A DNA stretch of 64,000 nucleotides from Paenibacillus montaniterrae. Its GTDB lineage: Bacteria > Bacillota > Bacilli > Paenibacillales > Paenibacillaceae. Below, piece by piece: positions 43,403 through 52,113 of this stretch. A program made the position numbers and the translations under genes. Numbering within the stretch: the first letter of the stretch is position 1; every line of letters begins with the position of its first letter. The notes under the pieces are model-generated. The model saw nothing but the letters and a program-made list of their open reading frames with translations. It was not told the DNA's origin and searched no databases. The stretch is taken from contig NZ_BOSE01000001.1 in assembly GCF_018403185.1 (NCBI RefSeq), positions 310,001 to 374,000 of the forward strand, written 5' to 3'.

Positions 43403-44772
43403 TACGGTTCCATCCCTTCAAAAAATTCATTTAACCAGTCTTGTTTCTCATCGGAGCTCTTAAGCTCAAAAGCCATAAGTATTTCAGGTGATTTGACCAC
43501 TGAGCGCTTCTTAGCTGATTTGAAGTACTCTTTCTCGCGTTGCATGTAGCTCTCCTGAAGCTTCTCATGTAAATCTCGGAATTTCTGTTCATCGTAATAA
43601 TGCTCATACACGCTTAATGTCTCTGGGTCTCGCCATTTCATATATTCAATAAGCTGCTTCTTCTTGTCTTCGATTTGGGCAGCTGTTTCAGATTGCTCAT
43701 AAATGCCGCGCAACATGGAAGTCACAAACCAATGCCTTGCTTTATGTGGATTTAGTTTGATCCCGGCATTTTTGGTGATGGTAGACCAATTTGAATAAAA
43801 AGCTGAGTATGTGTATGGAGTACCCCTGGTTGATAAAAATAATGGTTCGCCATCAGGCAAGTCGTTGAATTTTACTTGTGTGCTTGCGAAATGACGTCGC
43901 TCTGAGTTCACGTATTTTATTAATAACTTTAATGTTTCAGGGGATATCCGAATGAACTTGATTCGTCGCTTAAAGCTGCCTTTATTCGTAGCAGCTAGTT
44001 CATGGATATCCGAACGTTTTCTGTAATCCCCAACAGTAAGCTCTAATATCTCAGATATTCTCGCCCCTGTTTCAAACATAAATCTGGTTATTACTTCATC
44101 CCTTAGTCGCCAACCCTGAGTATCCCCAGCCTGGTAAATGCGGTATGGCAGATCCCAATCTCCAATGATCTCAGGTACCCATTCTTCATTGATGATCTTA
44201 AAATAAGAATCTGTTTGTTTTCTGAAAGATAGCGGTTCCTCGGTACCTGCCGCTTTGGGCATCCTTGGTCTGTTCCCCCTTTCCCCTGGTTGTTCAGAAA
44301 CACTATCTTTATATTCTAAATCGATAAGTGGATTGGCCTGTGTATACTTCTTTAAGCGAATCATGGTCTTATAAAAACCTTTAATAGCGGACAGATACAG
44401 TTGAACAGTTTTGGAGCTTTTACTCGTTAAGTACACGCCTTCATGTCCGTCTCTGCCACGAATCTTACAATTCATCTGTTCTATTAAATATTGCCTTACA
44501 GCTTCCTTAACAGCCTCTGGATCATCATCCCAAGAAACCTTTCTGGCTTTGTAGTAGCTTTTGTACTTTAACCAATAAAAGAATGGCTCTAAGGTGTTTA
44601 AATATGCGATTACGGAACTCTCACTGATCCTGTTGAACTGATCATGATAAAACTCTGTAAGAGGAATGAACGCCTCCTTCTTATCGTCAAAAACAATGAG
44701 ACGGTATTTGCTGTTCACTCCTTCAGGACAATATGCATGAAAAAATGAAGCCATTACCTCCATTACCTCCAC
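43402..44772 (-). CDS. tnpA: Tn554-type tyrosine recombinase TnpA
   Basis: The protein has 456 residues. An N-terminal SAM-like core-binding domain (residues about 15-140, with KSSKTVQLYLSAIKGFYKTM) precedes the catalytic domain: FETGARISEILELTVGD (Arg), LNPHKARHWFVTSMLR (H-x-x-R), and MKWRDPETLSVYEHYYDEQ with the Tyr nucleophile. The start region has a 9-base tandem repeat (ATGGAGGTA twice), giving three possible ATG starts at 44772, 44763 and 44754, each with its own GGAGG. It leads the three-gene operon. Confidence 0.88.
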   Translation of the reverse strand: MEVMEVMASFFHAYCPEGVNSKYRLIVFDDKKEAFIPLTEFYHDQFNRISESSVIAYLNTLEPFFYWLKYKSYYKARKVSWDDDPEAVKEAVRQYLIEQMNCKIRGRDGHEGVYLTSKSSKTVQLYLSAIKGFYKTMIRLKKYTQANPLIDLEYKDSVSEQPGERGNRPRMPKAAGTEEPLSFRKQTDSYFKIINEEWVPEIIGDWDLPYRIYQAGDTQGWRLRDEVITRFMFETGARISEILELTVGDYRKRSDIHELAATNKGSFKRRIKFIRISPETLKLLIKYVNSERRHFASTQVKFNDLPDGEPLFLSTRGTPYTYSAFYSNWSTITKNAGIKLNPHKARHWFVTSMLRGIYEQSETAAQIEDKKKQLIEYMKWRDPETLSVYEHYYDEQKFRDLHEKLQESYMQREKEYFKSAKKRSVVKSPEILMAFELKSSDEKQDWLNEFFEGMEP

Positions 44773-44901
44773 CTATCTTTTACACAAAAAAGGACATTTC
44801 CGTTCCTATGAAATGGATGTCCACATATGATGTGTAACACTATATGAAAATACAGCAGTATCAAAGCCTCGTCAACAAAACTTATATATTAATATTACGT
44901 A

Positions 44902-44940
44902 GTATTTTGTACATATGTATAAATATCGTTAGATCCCTTG
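44902..44940 (+). repeat. Right imperfect direct repeat of the Tn554-type element
   Basis: Its first 19 bases are identical to 39316-39334 and in the same orientation, with a related 20-base extension that has a 2-base deletion and several substitutions. It lies 130 bases outside the tnpA start. Confidence 0.5.
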
Positions 44941-45006
44941 ATACTGATATTTTCTATGGTTCACTGAACTATATACTTCTATTTTTATTTGTTAGATTAT
45001 CTAGTA

Positions 45007-45045
45007 AAAACCCTCCACTTTGTGTATGTGAAGGGTTTTGTTTTT
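45007..45045. terminator. Terminator-like hairpin
   Basis: AAAACCCTCCAC pairs with GTGAAGGGTTTT with one mismatch, followed by GTTTTT. Confidence 0.55.
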
Positions 45046-45126
45046 AACGATCATTTATCTTCGCACTGTAATGAATGAGAAAATAAAGTTATAGGCTACC
45101 GCTGTGTTGTTGAACTAACGTTTCCG

Positions 45127-45969
45127 TTAGCGCAACAACGACTTTTCGGCTGCGTCCACAGTGTGCTTCAACAAGGTGGCAATTGTCACTGGTCCGACTC
45201 CAGCAGGAACTGGAGTAATTGCATAGGCATTTTCCAGACATTCATTAAAGTCTACATCTCCGACATTTCCTTCGTTGTAACCAGCGTCCAGGACAATGGC
45301 CCCCGGCTTTATCCAATCCCCTCGAACAAAATTCGGTTTTCCTACAGCCGCAACTACTACATCCCCGAGTCGAACAATATCTTCTAAATTTATTGTTCTG
45401 GAGTGGCATGTTGTAACGGTCGCGTTTTTATTTAAAAGCATTGCAGATACTGGCTTTCCGAGGATTGGGCTTCTGCCGATAACTACTGCGTGTTTGCCCT
45501 CAACTTGTAAGTTGTAATATTCAAGAATAGCCATGATAGCAGCTGGGGTGCAAGATGGAAATGTAGCAGCACCAAAAGCATTGAGTGCATATCCAAGAGT
45601 AGTTACTCCGTCGACATCCTTCTCGATGCTAATAGCATCAAACGCTGCCCGCTCGTCTATATGATGTGGCACTGGATGTTGCAACAATATCCCATGCACA
45701 TCTGGATCATGGTTTAGCTTATTAATTTGCGATATTAATTCGTCCGTAGTAATGTCCGCAGGGAGATCTATTCGGATCGATTGCATCCCTAGCCTTTTGC
45801 ATGCATTCCCCTTCATACGTACATATGTCTTCGATGAAGGATTATCACCAACTAATATCGTTGCTAGGCAAGGTACTATTCCCTTCTTAGAAAGCTCCGT
45901 TATTCGATCAATCAAATTTCCCTTGATGCTGTCTGCCACTCGATTCCCGTCTAGAATTAATTTTTCCAT
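45127..45969 (-). CDS. folD: Methylenetetrahydrofolate dehydrogenase/cyclohydrolase
   Basis: FolD interconverts 5,10-methylene-, methenyl- and 10-formyl-tetrahydrofolate. This 280-residue copy has VGDNPSSKTYVRMKGNACKR with the active-site Tyr and Lys, GILLQHPVPHH, DVDGVTTLGYALN, and the NADP site VIGRSPILGKPVSAMLL. A ZTP riboswitch and a terminator hairpin lie directly upstream, so it is probably induced when purine intermediates signal low 10-formyl-tetrahydrofolate. It is beside a transposon, away from purine genes, so it may be a second, acquired copy. Confidence 0.92.
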   Translation of the reverse strand: MEKLILDGNRVADSIKGNLIDRITELSKKGIVPCLATILVGDNPSSKTYVRMKGNACKRLGMQSIRIDLPADITTDELISQINKLNHDPDVHGILLQHPVPHHIDERAAFDAISIEKDVDGVTTLGYALNAFGAATFPSCTPAAIMAILEYYNLQVEGKHAVVIGRSPILGKPVSAMLLNKNATVTTCHSRTINLEDIVRLGDVVVAAVGKPNFVRGDWIKPGAIVLDAGYNEGNVGDVDFNECLENAYAITPVPAGVGPVTIATLLKHTVDAAEKSLLR

Positions 45970-46000
45970 ATTCTTTTTAACCAGCCCTTTCTAAACATAA

Positions 46001-46030
46001 AGAGGTAAGGGATTAGAACCCCTTACCTCT
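46001..46030 (-). terminator. Riboswitch-linked terminator hairpin of folD
   Basis: On the minus strand AGAGGTAAGGG pairs with CCCTTACCTCT and T-rich sequence follows. It begins right where the aptamer ends, so ligand binding can decide whether it forms. Confidence 0.75.
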
Positions 46031-46100
46031 GCCCAGGCGTACGGCTATACAAATATGTGCTCCCTCGTGGTACTCCACGTTTACGCCAAGGAAGAGCAAG
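46030..46100 (-). ncRNA. ZTP riboswitch (pfl motif) upstream of folD
   Basis: Read on the minus strand, the region contains CTTGGCG, a GTGG/CCAC hairpin, GAGGGAGC, and the hallmark GCCGTACGCCTGGGCA at 46030-46045. These are, in order, the conserved parts of the pfl motif, which senses ZTP/ZMP. The motif is known upstream of folD and purine genes. Confidence 0.88.
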
Positions 46101-46218
46101 TTTATTGTTTATAACCGTGTTTAAGGCTTCCTCGATAGCTTCTTTTATCCTAGAGACTTGGATTATACCTTAGTGTAAGGTTTGCTTGTGGTTGGCGATC
46201 ATGCTTCAAACGTTAGTT

Positions 46219-46248
46219 GAAAAACGGCAGCCGTTGGCCAACTGCCGT
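46219..46248 (-). terminator. Terminator of glnS
   Basis: On the minus strand ACGGCAG pairs with CTGCCGT, then TTTT follows. It lies 55 bases after the glnS stop. A TATAAT-like -10 box for folD lies downstream (46172-46177, minus strand). Confidence 0.65.
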
Positions 46249-46302
46249 CATGTCATAGAGCTACTATCCCCGATGGATTTCTATGTGGGCCATCGTAGTA
46301 CA

Positions 46303-47982
46303 CTATTTATTGCTCCAACTATCCTTTAGCGGAACTATTCGGTTAAATATCAGCTGATCATGGGTTCTATACTTACTATCAACGCAAAAGTAGCCATGTC
46401 GGATGAATTGGAATTTCTCTTCCAGAGGGAAATCTTTAATAGAAGGCTCAATAAGTACGTCCTGTATGGTAACCAATGAGTTAGGATTTATCTTTTCAGT
46501 CCACTCCTTGCCACCTTCCATCGAAGTTTCTTCATCAAGCAGCATTTTTTCATAGAGATTAACATCAATCTTAACAGCCTGGTCCGCTGGAACCCAATGA
46601 ATTGTCCCCTTCACCTTTCGTCCTGTAAACCCAGTGCCACTCTTCGTAAGCGGGTCATAGGTGCAGTGAAGTTCTGTGATTTCTCCTGTTTCACGGTCCT
46701 TGATCACTTCTTCACACCTGATGAAATAAGCTCCTTTCAGCCTGACTTCTGCATTTGGACTTAGCCTGTGAAAACCCTTTGGCGGCTGCTCCAAAAAATC
46801 ATTACGCTCGATATAAATCGTTTTGGAAAAAGGAACTTCTCTCTTCCCCATCGCCTCGTTTTCACTATTGTTTTCAATCATTAGCATCTCTACGTCATCT
46901 TCAGGATAGTTTGTAAGGACGACTTTCAAAGGGTGCAATACCGCCATTACGTTAATCGATTTTCCTTTTAACTCCTGTCTGAGGCAATGATCTAAGAGCG
47001 ATATGTCCACCATACTTTCCGTTCGAATTCCGCCAATTGTCTCGATGAAGCTACGGATGCTTTCCGGCGTGAAACCTCTTCTTCTAAGCCCTTGAATCGT
47101 TGGAAGTCTTGGATCATCCCACCCGTCAACGTAACCGCCTTCTACCATTTGCCTTAAAAAACGTTTGCTTGTGACAACGCCTGTTAAATTTAGCCGCCCA
47201 AACTCCCTTTGCCGCGGAGGATCAGAGATATCAAGCTCTTTTAATACCCATTCGTACAAGGGACGGTGATCTTTAAATTCAACTGAGCATAAGGAGTAAG
47301 TGATTCCTTCAATTGCGTCCTGGATCGGATGAGCAAAATCGTACATAGGATAGATGCACCATTCACTTCCTGTTCTGTAATGCTCAGAAAAAATAATTCG
47401 ATAAATAATAGGATCTCGCATATTTATATTGGGCGAAGCCATATCAATTTTGGCGCGAACAACCTTAGAAGCAGCCGAGAATTTTCCATCTTTCATTTTT
47501 TCAAACAGCTCCAGATTTTCCTCAACTGAACGATATCTATAAGGGCTGTTTTTACCTGGCTCAGTCAAAGTTCCTCGATACTCTGTCACTTCGTTCGGTG
47601 ACAAATCACAGACGTATGCCTTCCCCTTCTTGATCAATTTAACCGCGGCATGATAGATTTCGTGTGAGTAGTCCGATCCAAAGTAGATATGTTTACCCGG
47701 ATCGTATCCTAACCACTTTATGTCCTCAACGATCGCGTTAACGTACTCGATATCCTCTTTAAGGGGGTTGGTATCATCAAAACGCAAATGAAATGTCCCA
47801 TTAAATGTTTGAGCTACCGAATAGTTCGTGTGTATGGCATAGGCGCTTCCAATGTGAAGGTAACCATTAGGCTCGGGTGGAAAGCGCGTGCACATATTTC
47901 TGCCAAAAGGATTCTGGTCAAGCTCTTCCTTAATCCATCTAAACATAAAATTTTCAGTATGGTGTTCCTTATCGTTAACCAT
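46303..47982 (-). CDS. glnS: Glutaminyl-tRNA synthetase
   Basis: GlnRS charges tRNA(Gln) directly. The 559-residue protein has the class I motif PPEPNGYLHIGSAYAI at residue 36, a KMSKS-type loop VVTSKRFLRQ near residue 265, and a C-terminal anticodon-binding beta-barrel. Most Firmicutes use GatCAB amidation instead, so a GlnRS gene here is an addition in the broad family context. The start ATG is 7 bases after GGAGG. A full T-box leader precedes it, giving induction when the cognate tRNA is uncharged. Confidence 0.92.
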   Translation of the reverse strand: MVNDKEHHTENFMFRWIKEELDQNPFGRNMCTRFPPEPNGYLHIGSAYAIHTNYSVAQTFNGTFHLRFDDTNPLKEDIEYVNAIVEDIKWLGYDPGKHIYFGSDYSHEIYHAAVKLIKKGKAYVCDLSPNEVTEYRGTLTEPGKNSPYRYRSVEENLELFEKMKDGKFSAASKVVRAKIDMASPNINMRDPIIYRIIFSEHYRTGSEWCIYPMYDFAHPIQDAIEGITYSLCSVEFKDHRPLYEWVLKELDISDPPRQREFGRLNLTGVVTSKRFLRQMVEGGYVDGWDDPRLPTIQGLRRRGFTPESIRSFIETIGGIRTESMVDISLLDHCLRQELKGKSINVMAVLHPLKVVLTNYPEDDVEMLMIENNSENEAMGKREVPFSKTIYIERNDFLEQPPKGFHRLSPNAEVRLKGAYFIRCEEVIKDRETGEITELHCTYDPLTKSGTGFTGRKVKGTIHWVPADQAVKIDVNLYEKMLLDEETSMEGGKEWTEKINPNSLVTIQDVLIEPSIKDFPLEEKFQFIRHGYFCVDSKYRTHDQLIFNRIVPLKDSWSNK

Positions 47983-48017
47983 GTCGACTCCTCCTAATGA
48001 ACTGGATATGGAAAAAT

Positions 48018-48300
48018 AAAAAAAATTTCACCTCCAAGACCTTATGTCTTGGGGACGAAATTTTCGTGGTGCCACCCCAGCTTCATTAATATGTCGCCAT
48101 ATTAACCTCTTCAAGTACGGCATTGCATCCAATGCTTATACTCTAGCTCTGTAACGGGAGCTCCCGTCATGCCATCCCCAGATACGGTTCCGACATGCTG
48201 CTCAGAGGCTTGCTTCTTGGAAAAGTTCTTGACTCCTTTTCAGCTACCGGAGCTCTCTGTGCAAGGACATTTTCCCTTACTCTTCTCGTCATCGCGTTTG
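48018..48300 (-). ncRNA. T-box riboswitch of glnS
   Basis: On the minus strand, in order: GATGACGAGAAGAGTA, then AGAGAGCTCCGGTAGCTG (stem I), a long stem region, then the T-box core GGGGTGGCACCACG at 48065-48078, then a terminator (CCAAGAC with GTCTTGG, and AAATTTC with GAAATTT) followed by eight T. I could not fix the specifier codon. A CAG within GAGCAGCATG is the best candidate for glutamine. Confidence 0.9.
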
Positions 48301-48435
48301 ATTATGGCTTAATAATATCAAATCATTCCCTTTTTTGTAAACTAAAATTCTAACTTTAAACTTTTTACCAATCTCTTTATCGTTGCATTGATGCGTTGAT
48401 GAATTGATACATTAGTTGCTGCTTGAATGTTTCCG

Positions 48436-50253
48436 TTAATCCCACTCAAAGGCACCTGTGTACAATTGATAATAGTTTCCTTTAGCCGCCAGCAGCTGCT
48501 CGTGATCCCCGCGTTCCTTGATTTGGCCTTTTTCAAGAACCATAATGGCATCGGAATTTCGTACGGTAGATAACCGGTGGGCGATCACAAACACGGTTCG
48601 ACCCTTCATCAGATTATCCATACCCTTCTGGATCAGCGCTTCTGTTCGAGTATCGATGGATGATGTTGCTTCATCCAGAATCATGACGGGCGGATTAGCA
48701 ATCGCCGCTCTGGCAATCGCCAGCAGTTGACACTGTCCCTGTGACAGTCCATTGCCGCTGCCATCAAGCCGTGTCTCATACCCGTCAGGCAAACGTTCAA
48801 TAAAACTCGCCGCATACGACAGCTTCGCAGCATGGATCACCTCATCGTCACTGGCCTCCAGTCTTCCGTATCGAATGTTCTCAGCTATCGTACCGGAGAA
48901 CAGATGGGTATCCTGCAGTACAATTCCCAGAGAATGCCGCAAATCTGCTTTTCGAATACGCTGAATATTAATGCCATCGTAGATGATCTCGCCTTCTGTT
49001 ATATCGTAAAAACGATTCAACAGATTGGCTACGGTAGTCTTGCCCGCACCCGTTGCACCTACGAACGCGAGTTTCTGTCCAGGCATGGCATATAACGTAA
49101 TATTCTGAAGCACTTGTTTCTTTCCATCATACGTAAAGCTGACGTCTTTAAACTCCACTTTGCCTTTCAGAACAACGCTTGTTCCATCCTCCAGTTTCCA
49201 GACCCATCCGGTCTGATCCTGATTTTTCTCCAAGGTTACACGGCCTTCATCTGCTTCAGGCTGTTCATCCATCAAGTTAAAGATCCGCTGTGCCCCTGCA
49301 AGAGCCACGACAAACATGTTGACCTGCGAGGAGATTTCGGCAATCGGCATCGTAAAATTACGGGACAAGCTCAGAAAAGCTGCGATACTTCCAAGAGTCA
49401 GCCCGGCATTCCAGCCCGATATCGCCATAGCTCCGCCCGCAATAGCCACAAGCACGTAGATTAATGTGGCAAGATTTGCATTGATTGGCATGAGGATATT
49501 CGAATATTTGTTAGCTGTTACCGAGTTGTCAAATAATTCGTCATTCAGGCGGGCAAATTGTTCCATCGCTTTTTGTTCGCGACCGAACACCTGCACCACT
49601 TTTTGCCCATGAATGATCTCCTCAATATATCCATCCACCACACCGATCGATTCCTGCTGCCGGAAAAAGTGCTGGGTTGCCTTAGTACCCACGGTTTTGG
49701 TAATCCAGAGCATGGCAAGTGCACCTAGCACAACCACGATCGTTAACGGCACATCCAGATATAACATCGTACCGAGAACGACCAACACTGTCACCGCAGT
49801 GGACAACAGCTGGGGCAATCCATCCGTCAGCATCATGTTCAGCGTGTCCACATCGTTCGTGTAATGACTCATAATATCCCCGTGGGCTTTACGGTCAAAA
49901 TATTTAATAGGCAGCTTCTGCATGTGTTCGAATAAGCGGTCACGAATCCTTTTCATAATCTGCTGTGAGACGGTAATCATCAGCCGTTTCGAGACAAACG
50001 TACTAATGACTCCAGCAGCGTAGATTACAGCCAGGATGATTAAAGCCTGTAATAAGGCGTCAAACACTGGATTGTGATTTCCGAGCAACGGCGTAATAAA
50101 GTCGTCGATCAGCAATCGCAGAAAGGCCGCTGAAGCGACAGAGACGGCGGAACTAACCAGAACCAGAATCAGCGCCAATGCCGTTCTGAATTTGTAATAT
50201 TTAAAATAGGATAGCAAACGTTTTATCGTCTGACCGTAATTCATGTTATCCAT
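48436..50253 (-). CDS. ABC exporter subunit (canonical ATPase site), BmrD-like
   Basis: The protein has 605 residues. A six-helix transmembrane domain (residues 15-310) precedes a nucleotide-binding domain with Walker A VGATGAGKTT, signature GNGLSQGQCQLLA (LSQGQ), Walker B MILDEATSSID and switch His in VIAHRLST. The start is ATG at 50253 after GGGGAAG. It overlaps the upstream ABC gene by 8 bases. With that partner it forms a heterodimer like BmrCD of B. subtilis. Here the Walker B Glu is intact. The promoter is MerR-controlled. Confidence 0.87.
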   Translation of the reverse strand: MDNMNYGQTIKRLLSYFKYYKFRTALALILVLVSSAVSVASAAFLRLLIDDFITPLLGNHNPVFDALLQALIILAVIYAAGVISTFVSKRLMITVSQQIMKRIRDRLFEHMQKLPIKYFDRKAHGDIMSHYTNDVDTLNMMLTDGLPQLLSTAVTVLVVLGTMLYLDVPLTIVVVLGALAMLWITKTVGTKATQHFFRQQESIGVVDGYIEEIIHGQKVVQVFGREQKAMEQFARLNDELFDNSVTANKYSNILMPINANLATLIYVLVAIAGGAMAISGWNAGLTLGSIAAFLSLSRNFTMPIAEISSQVNMFVVALAGAQRIFNLMDEQPEADEGRVTLEKNQDQTGWVWKLEDGTSVVLKGKVEFKDVSFTYDGKKQVLQNITLYAMPGQKLAFVGATGAGKTTVANLLNRFYDITEGEIIYDGINIQRIRKADLRHSLGIVLQDTHLFSGTIAENIRYGRLEASDDEVIHAAKLSYAASFIERLPDGYETRLDGSGNGLSQGQCQLLAIARAAIANPPVMILDEATSSIDTRTEALIQKGMDNLMKGRTVFVIAHRLSTVRNSDAIMVLEKGQIKERGDHEQLLAAKGNYYQLYTGAFEWD

Positions 50254-51982
50254 CCAGTGCTTCCCCGCCTTTCTTCTGTGTATAATAAGCCTCTTGATAT
50301 ATTGTGTTTCTGCCCAGCAGTTCCTCATGGGTTCCGATATCCACCATCTTGCCTTCATCCATTACGACAATCTGATCAGCATCTTCAACAGATGCAATAC
50401 GCTGGGCAATAATAATTTTGGTTGTATCCGGTATGCTTTCCTTGAAAACGTTGCGGATTAACGCGTCTGTCCGTGTATCTACAGCGCTGGTGGAATCATC
50501 CAGAATCAGAATCTTCGGTTTTTTGAGCAAAGCTCTGGCAATACACAGTCTCTGCTTCTGACCTCCCGAAACGTTAGTACCGCCTTGTGCCAAGTGAGTG
50601 TCATATCCATCCGGGAACATGGAAATAAACTCATGTGCCTGCGCCGCTTTGCATGCTTCAATCAGCTCTTCATCGGTCGCATTTTCATTGCCCCAACGCA
50701 GGTTCTCCTTAATCGTGCCTTCAAACAGGACATTTTTTTGCAATACCATCGCGACCTGGCTGCGAAGCACACTTAGATCATATTCCTTCACATTGACTCC
50801 ACTAACAAGGACTTCACCCTCGCTGGCATCATATAGACGCGGAATCAGTTGCACCAAGGTGGACTTTGCACTGCCCGCAGCTCCAATAATACCGATCGTC
50901 TGTCCCGAAGCAATTCGCAGATTAATACCAGACAGGGCATAATTCTCGGCTTTGTCGGAGTAACGGAAGGACACCTTACGGAATTCAATCTCTCCACTGT
51001 GCAGCTCTGTAACTGGCGAATCGGGACTGGTAATGTCGGACTGTTCACTTAACAGGTCATTAATCCGTCCCGCCGAAGCGCGAGCAATAGCAACCATAAT
51101 AACTACGATGCCCAGGGTCATCAAGCTCATTAGAATTTGCATGGAATACGCGAATACACTCGTAAGCTCGCCGGTAGTCATGCTTCCACCCACAACCAGT
51201 TTGGCTCCAATCCATGAGATGATCAGCATCACGGCATACAGCACAATTTGCATCAGTGGAAGTTCGTACGACAGAATGCGTTCTGCCTTAACCATCTGTG
51301 CCAATATCCGCTGGGATACGGCCTGAAACTTGGATATCTCACGCTCTTCTCGCACATAAGATTTTACGACTCGAATGCCGCGTACATTTTCCTGGACAAC
51401 TTTATTCAGATCATCATAACTGCCAAAAGCACGCTCAAAAATCGGGAAAGAATACTTCATGATGATGATCATGCCAATGGCCAGCACAGGGATAACAATC
51501 ATGAACCAAGAAGCAATAGACGGACTGATGCGATACGTCATAATCGTCGCAAAGATCATCATTACCGGACTGCGAAAGGCAATCCGGATAATCATCAGAA
51601 ATGCATTTTGCACATGCGTAATATCCGTAGTCAGTCTGGTGACGATACCTGAGGTCGAGAATTTATCCATATTGGAATACGACAACTGCTGCACATGACG
51701 GAACAGGTCGTAACGCAAATTTTTACCAAACCCAGACATGGCAATCGCAGAATGCTTGCCCGCCAGCGCCCCAAATACCAGGGACACAAGAGCAAACAAC
51801 ACCAGAATCAAGCCGTACTTCACCACCTGATTCATCTGCCCCCCCGTGATCCCCTGATCAATTAATTCTGCCATAAACAGCGGGATTATGACTTCCATGG
51901 CCACTTCACCAAGTAAAAACAAAGGCGTCAGCCACGTATCTTTCTTATATTCCCGTACACTTTGCAGTATTTTCCTTACCAT
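50246..51982 (-). CDS. ABC exporter subunit with degenerate catalytic site, BmrC-like
   Basis: The protein has 578 residues with a six-helix domain (about 10-300) then an ATPase domain. Walker A reads IGAAGSAKST, with Ala in the last glycine place. The signature is NVSGGQKQR. Walker B reads ILILDDSTSAVD, with Asp for the catalytic Glu. One degenerate and one normal site is the pattern of heterodimeric type IV exporters. The start ATG at 51982 is 7 bases after AGGAG. ATG and TTG codons up to 52000 lie on or before that site. Confidence 0.87.
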   Translation of the reverse strand: MVRKILQSVREYKKDTWLTPLFLLGEVAMEVIIPLFMAELIDQGITGGQMNQVVKYGLILVLFALVSLVFGALAGKHSAIAMSGFGKNLRYDLFRHVQQLSYSNMDKFSTSGIVTRLTTDITHVQNAFLMIIRIAFRSPVMMIFATIMTYRISPSIASWFMIVIPVLAIGMIIIMKYSFPIFERAFGSYDDLNKVVQENVRGIRVVKSYVREEREISKFQAVSQRILAQMVKAERILSYELPLMQIVLYAVMLIISWIGAKLVVGGSMTTGELTSVFAYSMQILMSLMTLGIVVIMVAIARASAGRINDLLSEQSDITSPDSPVTELHSGEIEFRKVSFRYSDKAENYALSGINLRIASGQTIGIIGAAGSAKSTLVQLIPRLYDASEGEVLVSGVNVKEYDLSVLRSQVAMVLQKNVLFEGTIKENLRWGNENATDEELIEACKAAQAHEFISMFPDGYDTHLAQGGTNVSGGQKQRLCIARALLKKPKILILDDSTSAVDTRTDALIRNVFKESIPDTTKIIIAQRIASVEDADQIVVMDEGKMVDIGTHEELLGRNTIYQEAYYTQKKGGEALDG

Positions 51983-52055
51983 AAGCATTCTCCTCATCAA
52001 GAAATAAACACACTGATCTGCGATCTAAAAGTAGACTGGCTATCAGAACAGATGT

Positions 52056-52086
52056 ATTATAAACTGTATAGTAACTATACAGTCAA
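52056..52086 (-). promoter_or_regulatory. MerR-type promoter/operator for the ABC exporter
   Basis: On the minus strand TTGACT (52086-52081) and TATAAT (52061-52056) are 19 bases apart. The spacer holds a dyad CTGTATAGT/ACTATACAG. A 19-bp spacer with a centred dyad is the signature of MerR-activated promoters. Confidence 0.88.
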
Positions 52087-52113
52087 TCTACTTTTTTTGA
52101 TTTGGGGGTACTT

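Larger units (their letters stand above)
44773..45126. other. Right end region of the mobile element
   Basis: No supported gene. It holds a GGACAT/ATGTCC inverted repeat (44793-44822) upstream of tnpA, the right direct repeat (44902-44940), and a hairpin with T tract (45007-45045, arms AAAACCCT and AGGGTTTT). Confidence 0.5.

Noticed and set aside
48342..48551. 69-codon minus-strand frame at the glnS/ABC boundary
   Set aside because: Most of it overlaps the C-terminal ABC ATPase coding region in another frame.
51248..51652. 134-codon plus-strand frame rich in His, Asn and Arg
   Set aside because: Antisense shadow of the exporter's membrane domain.
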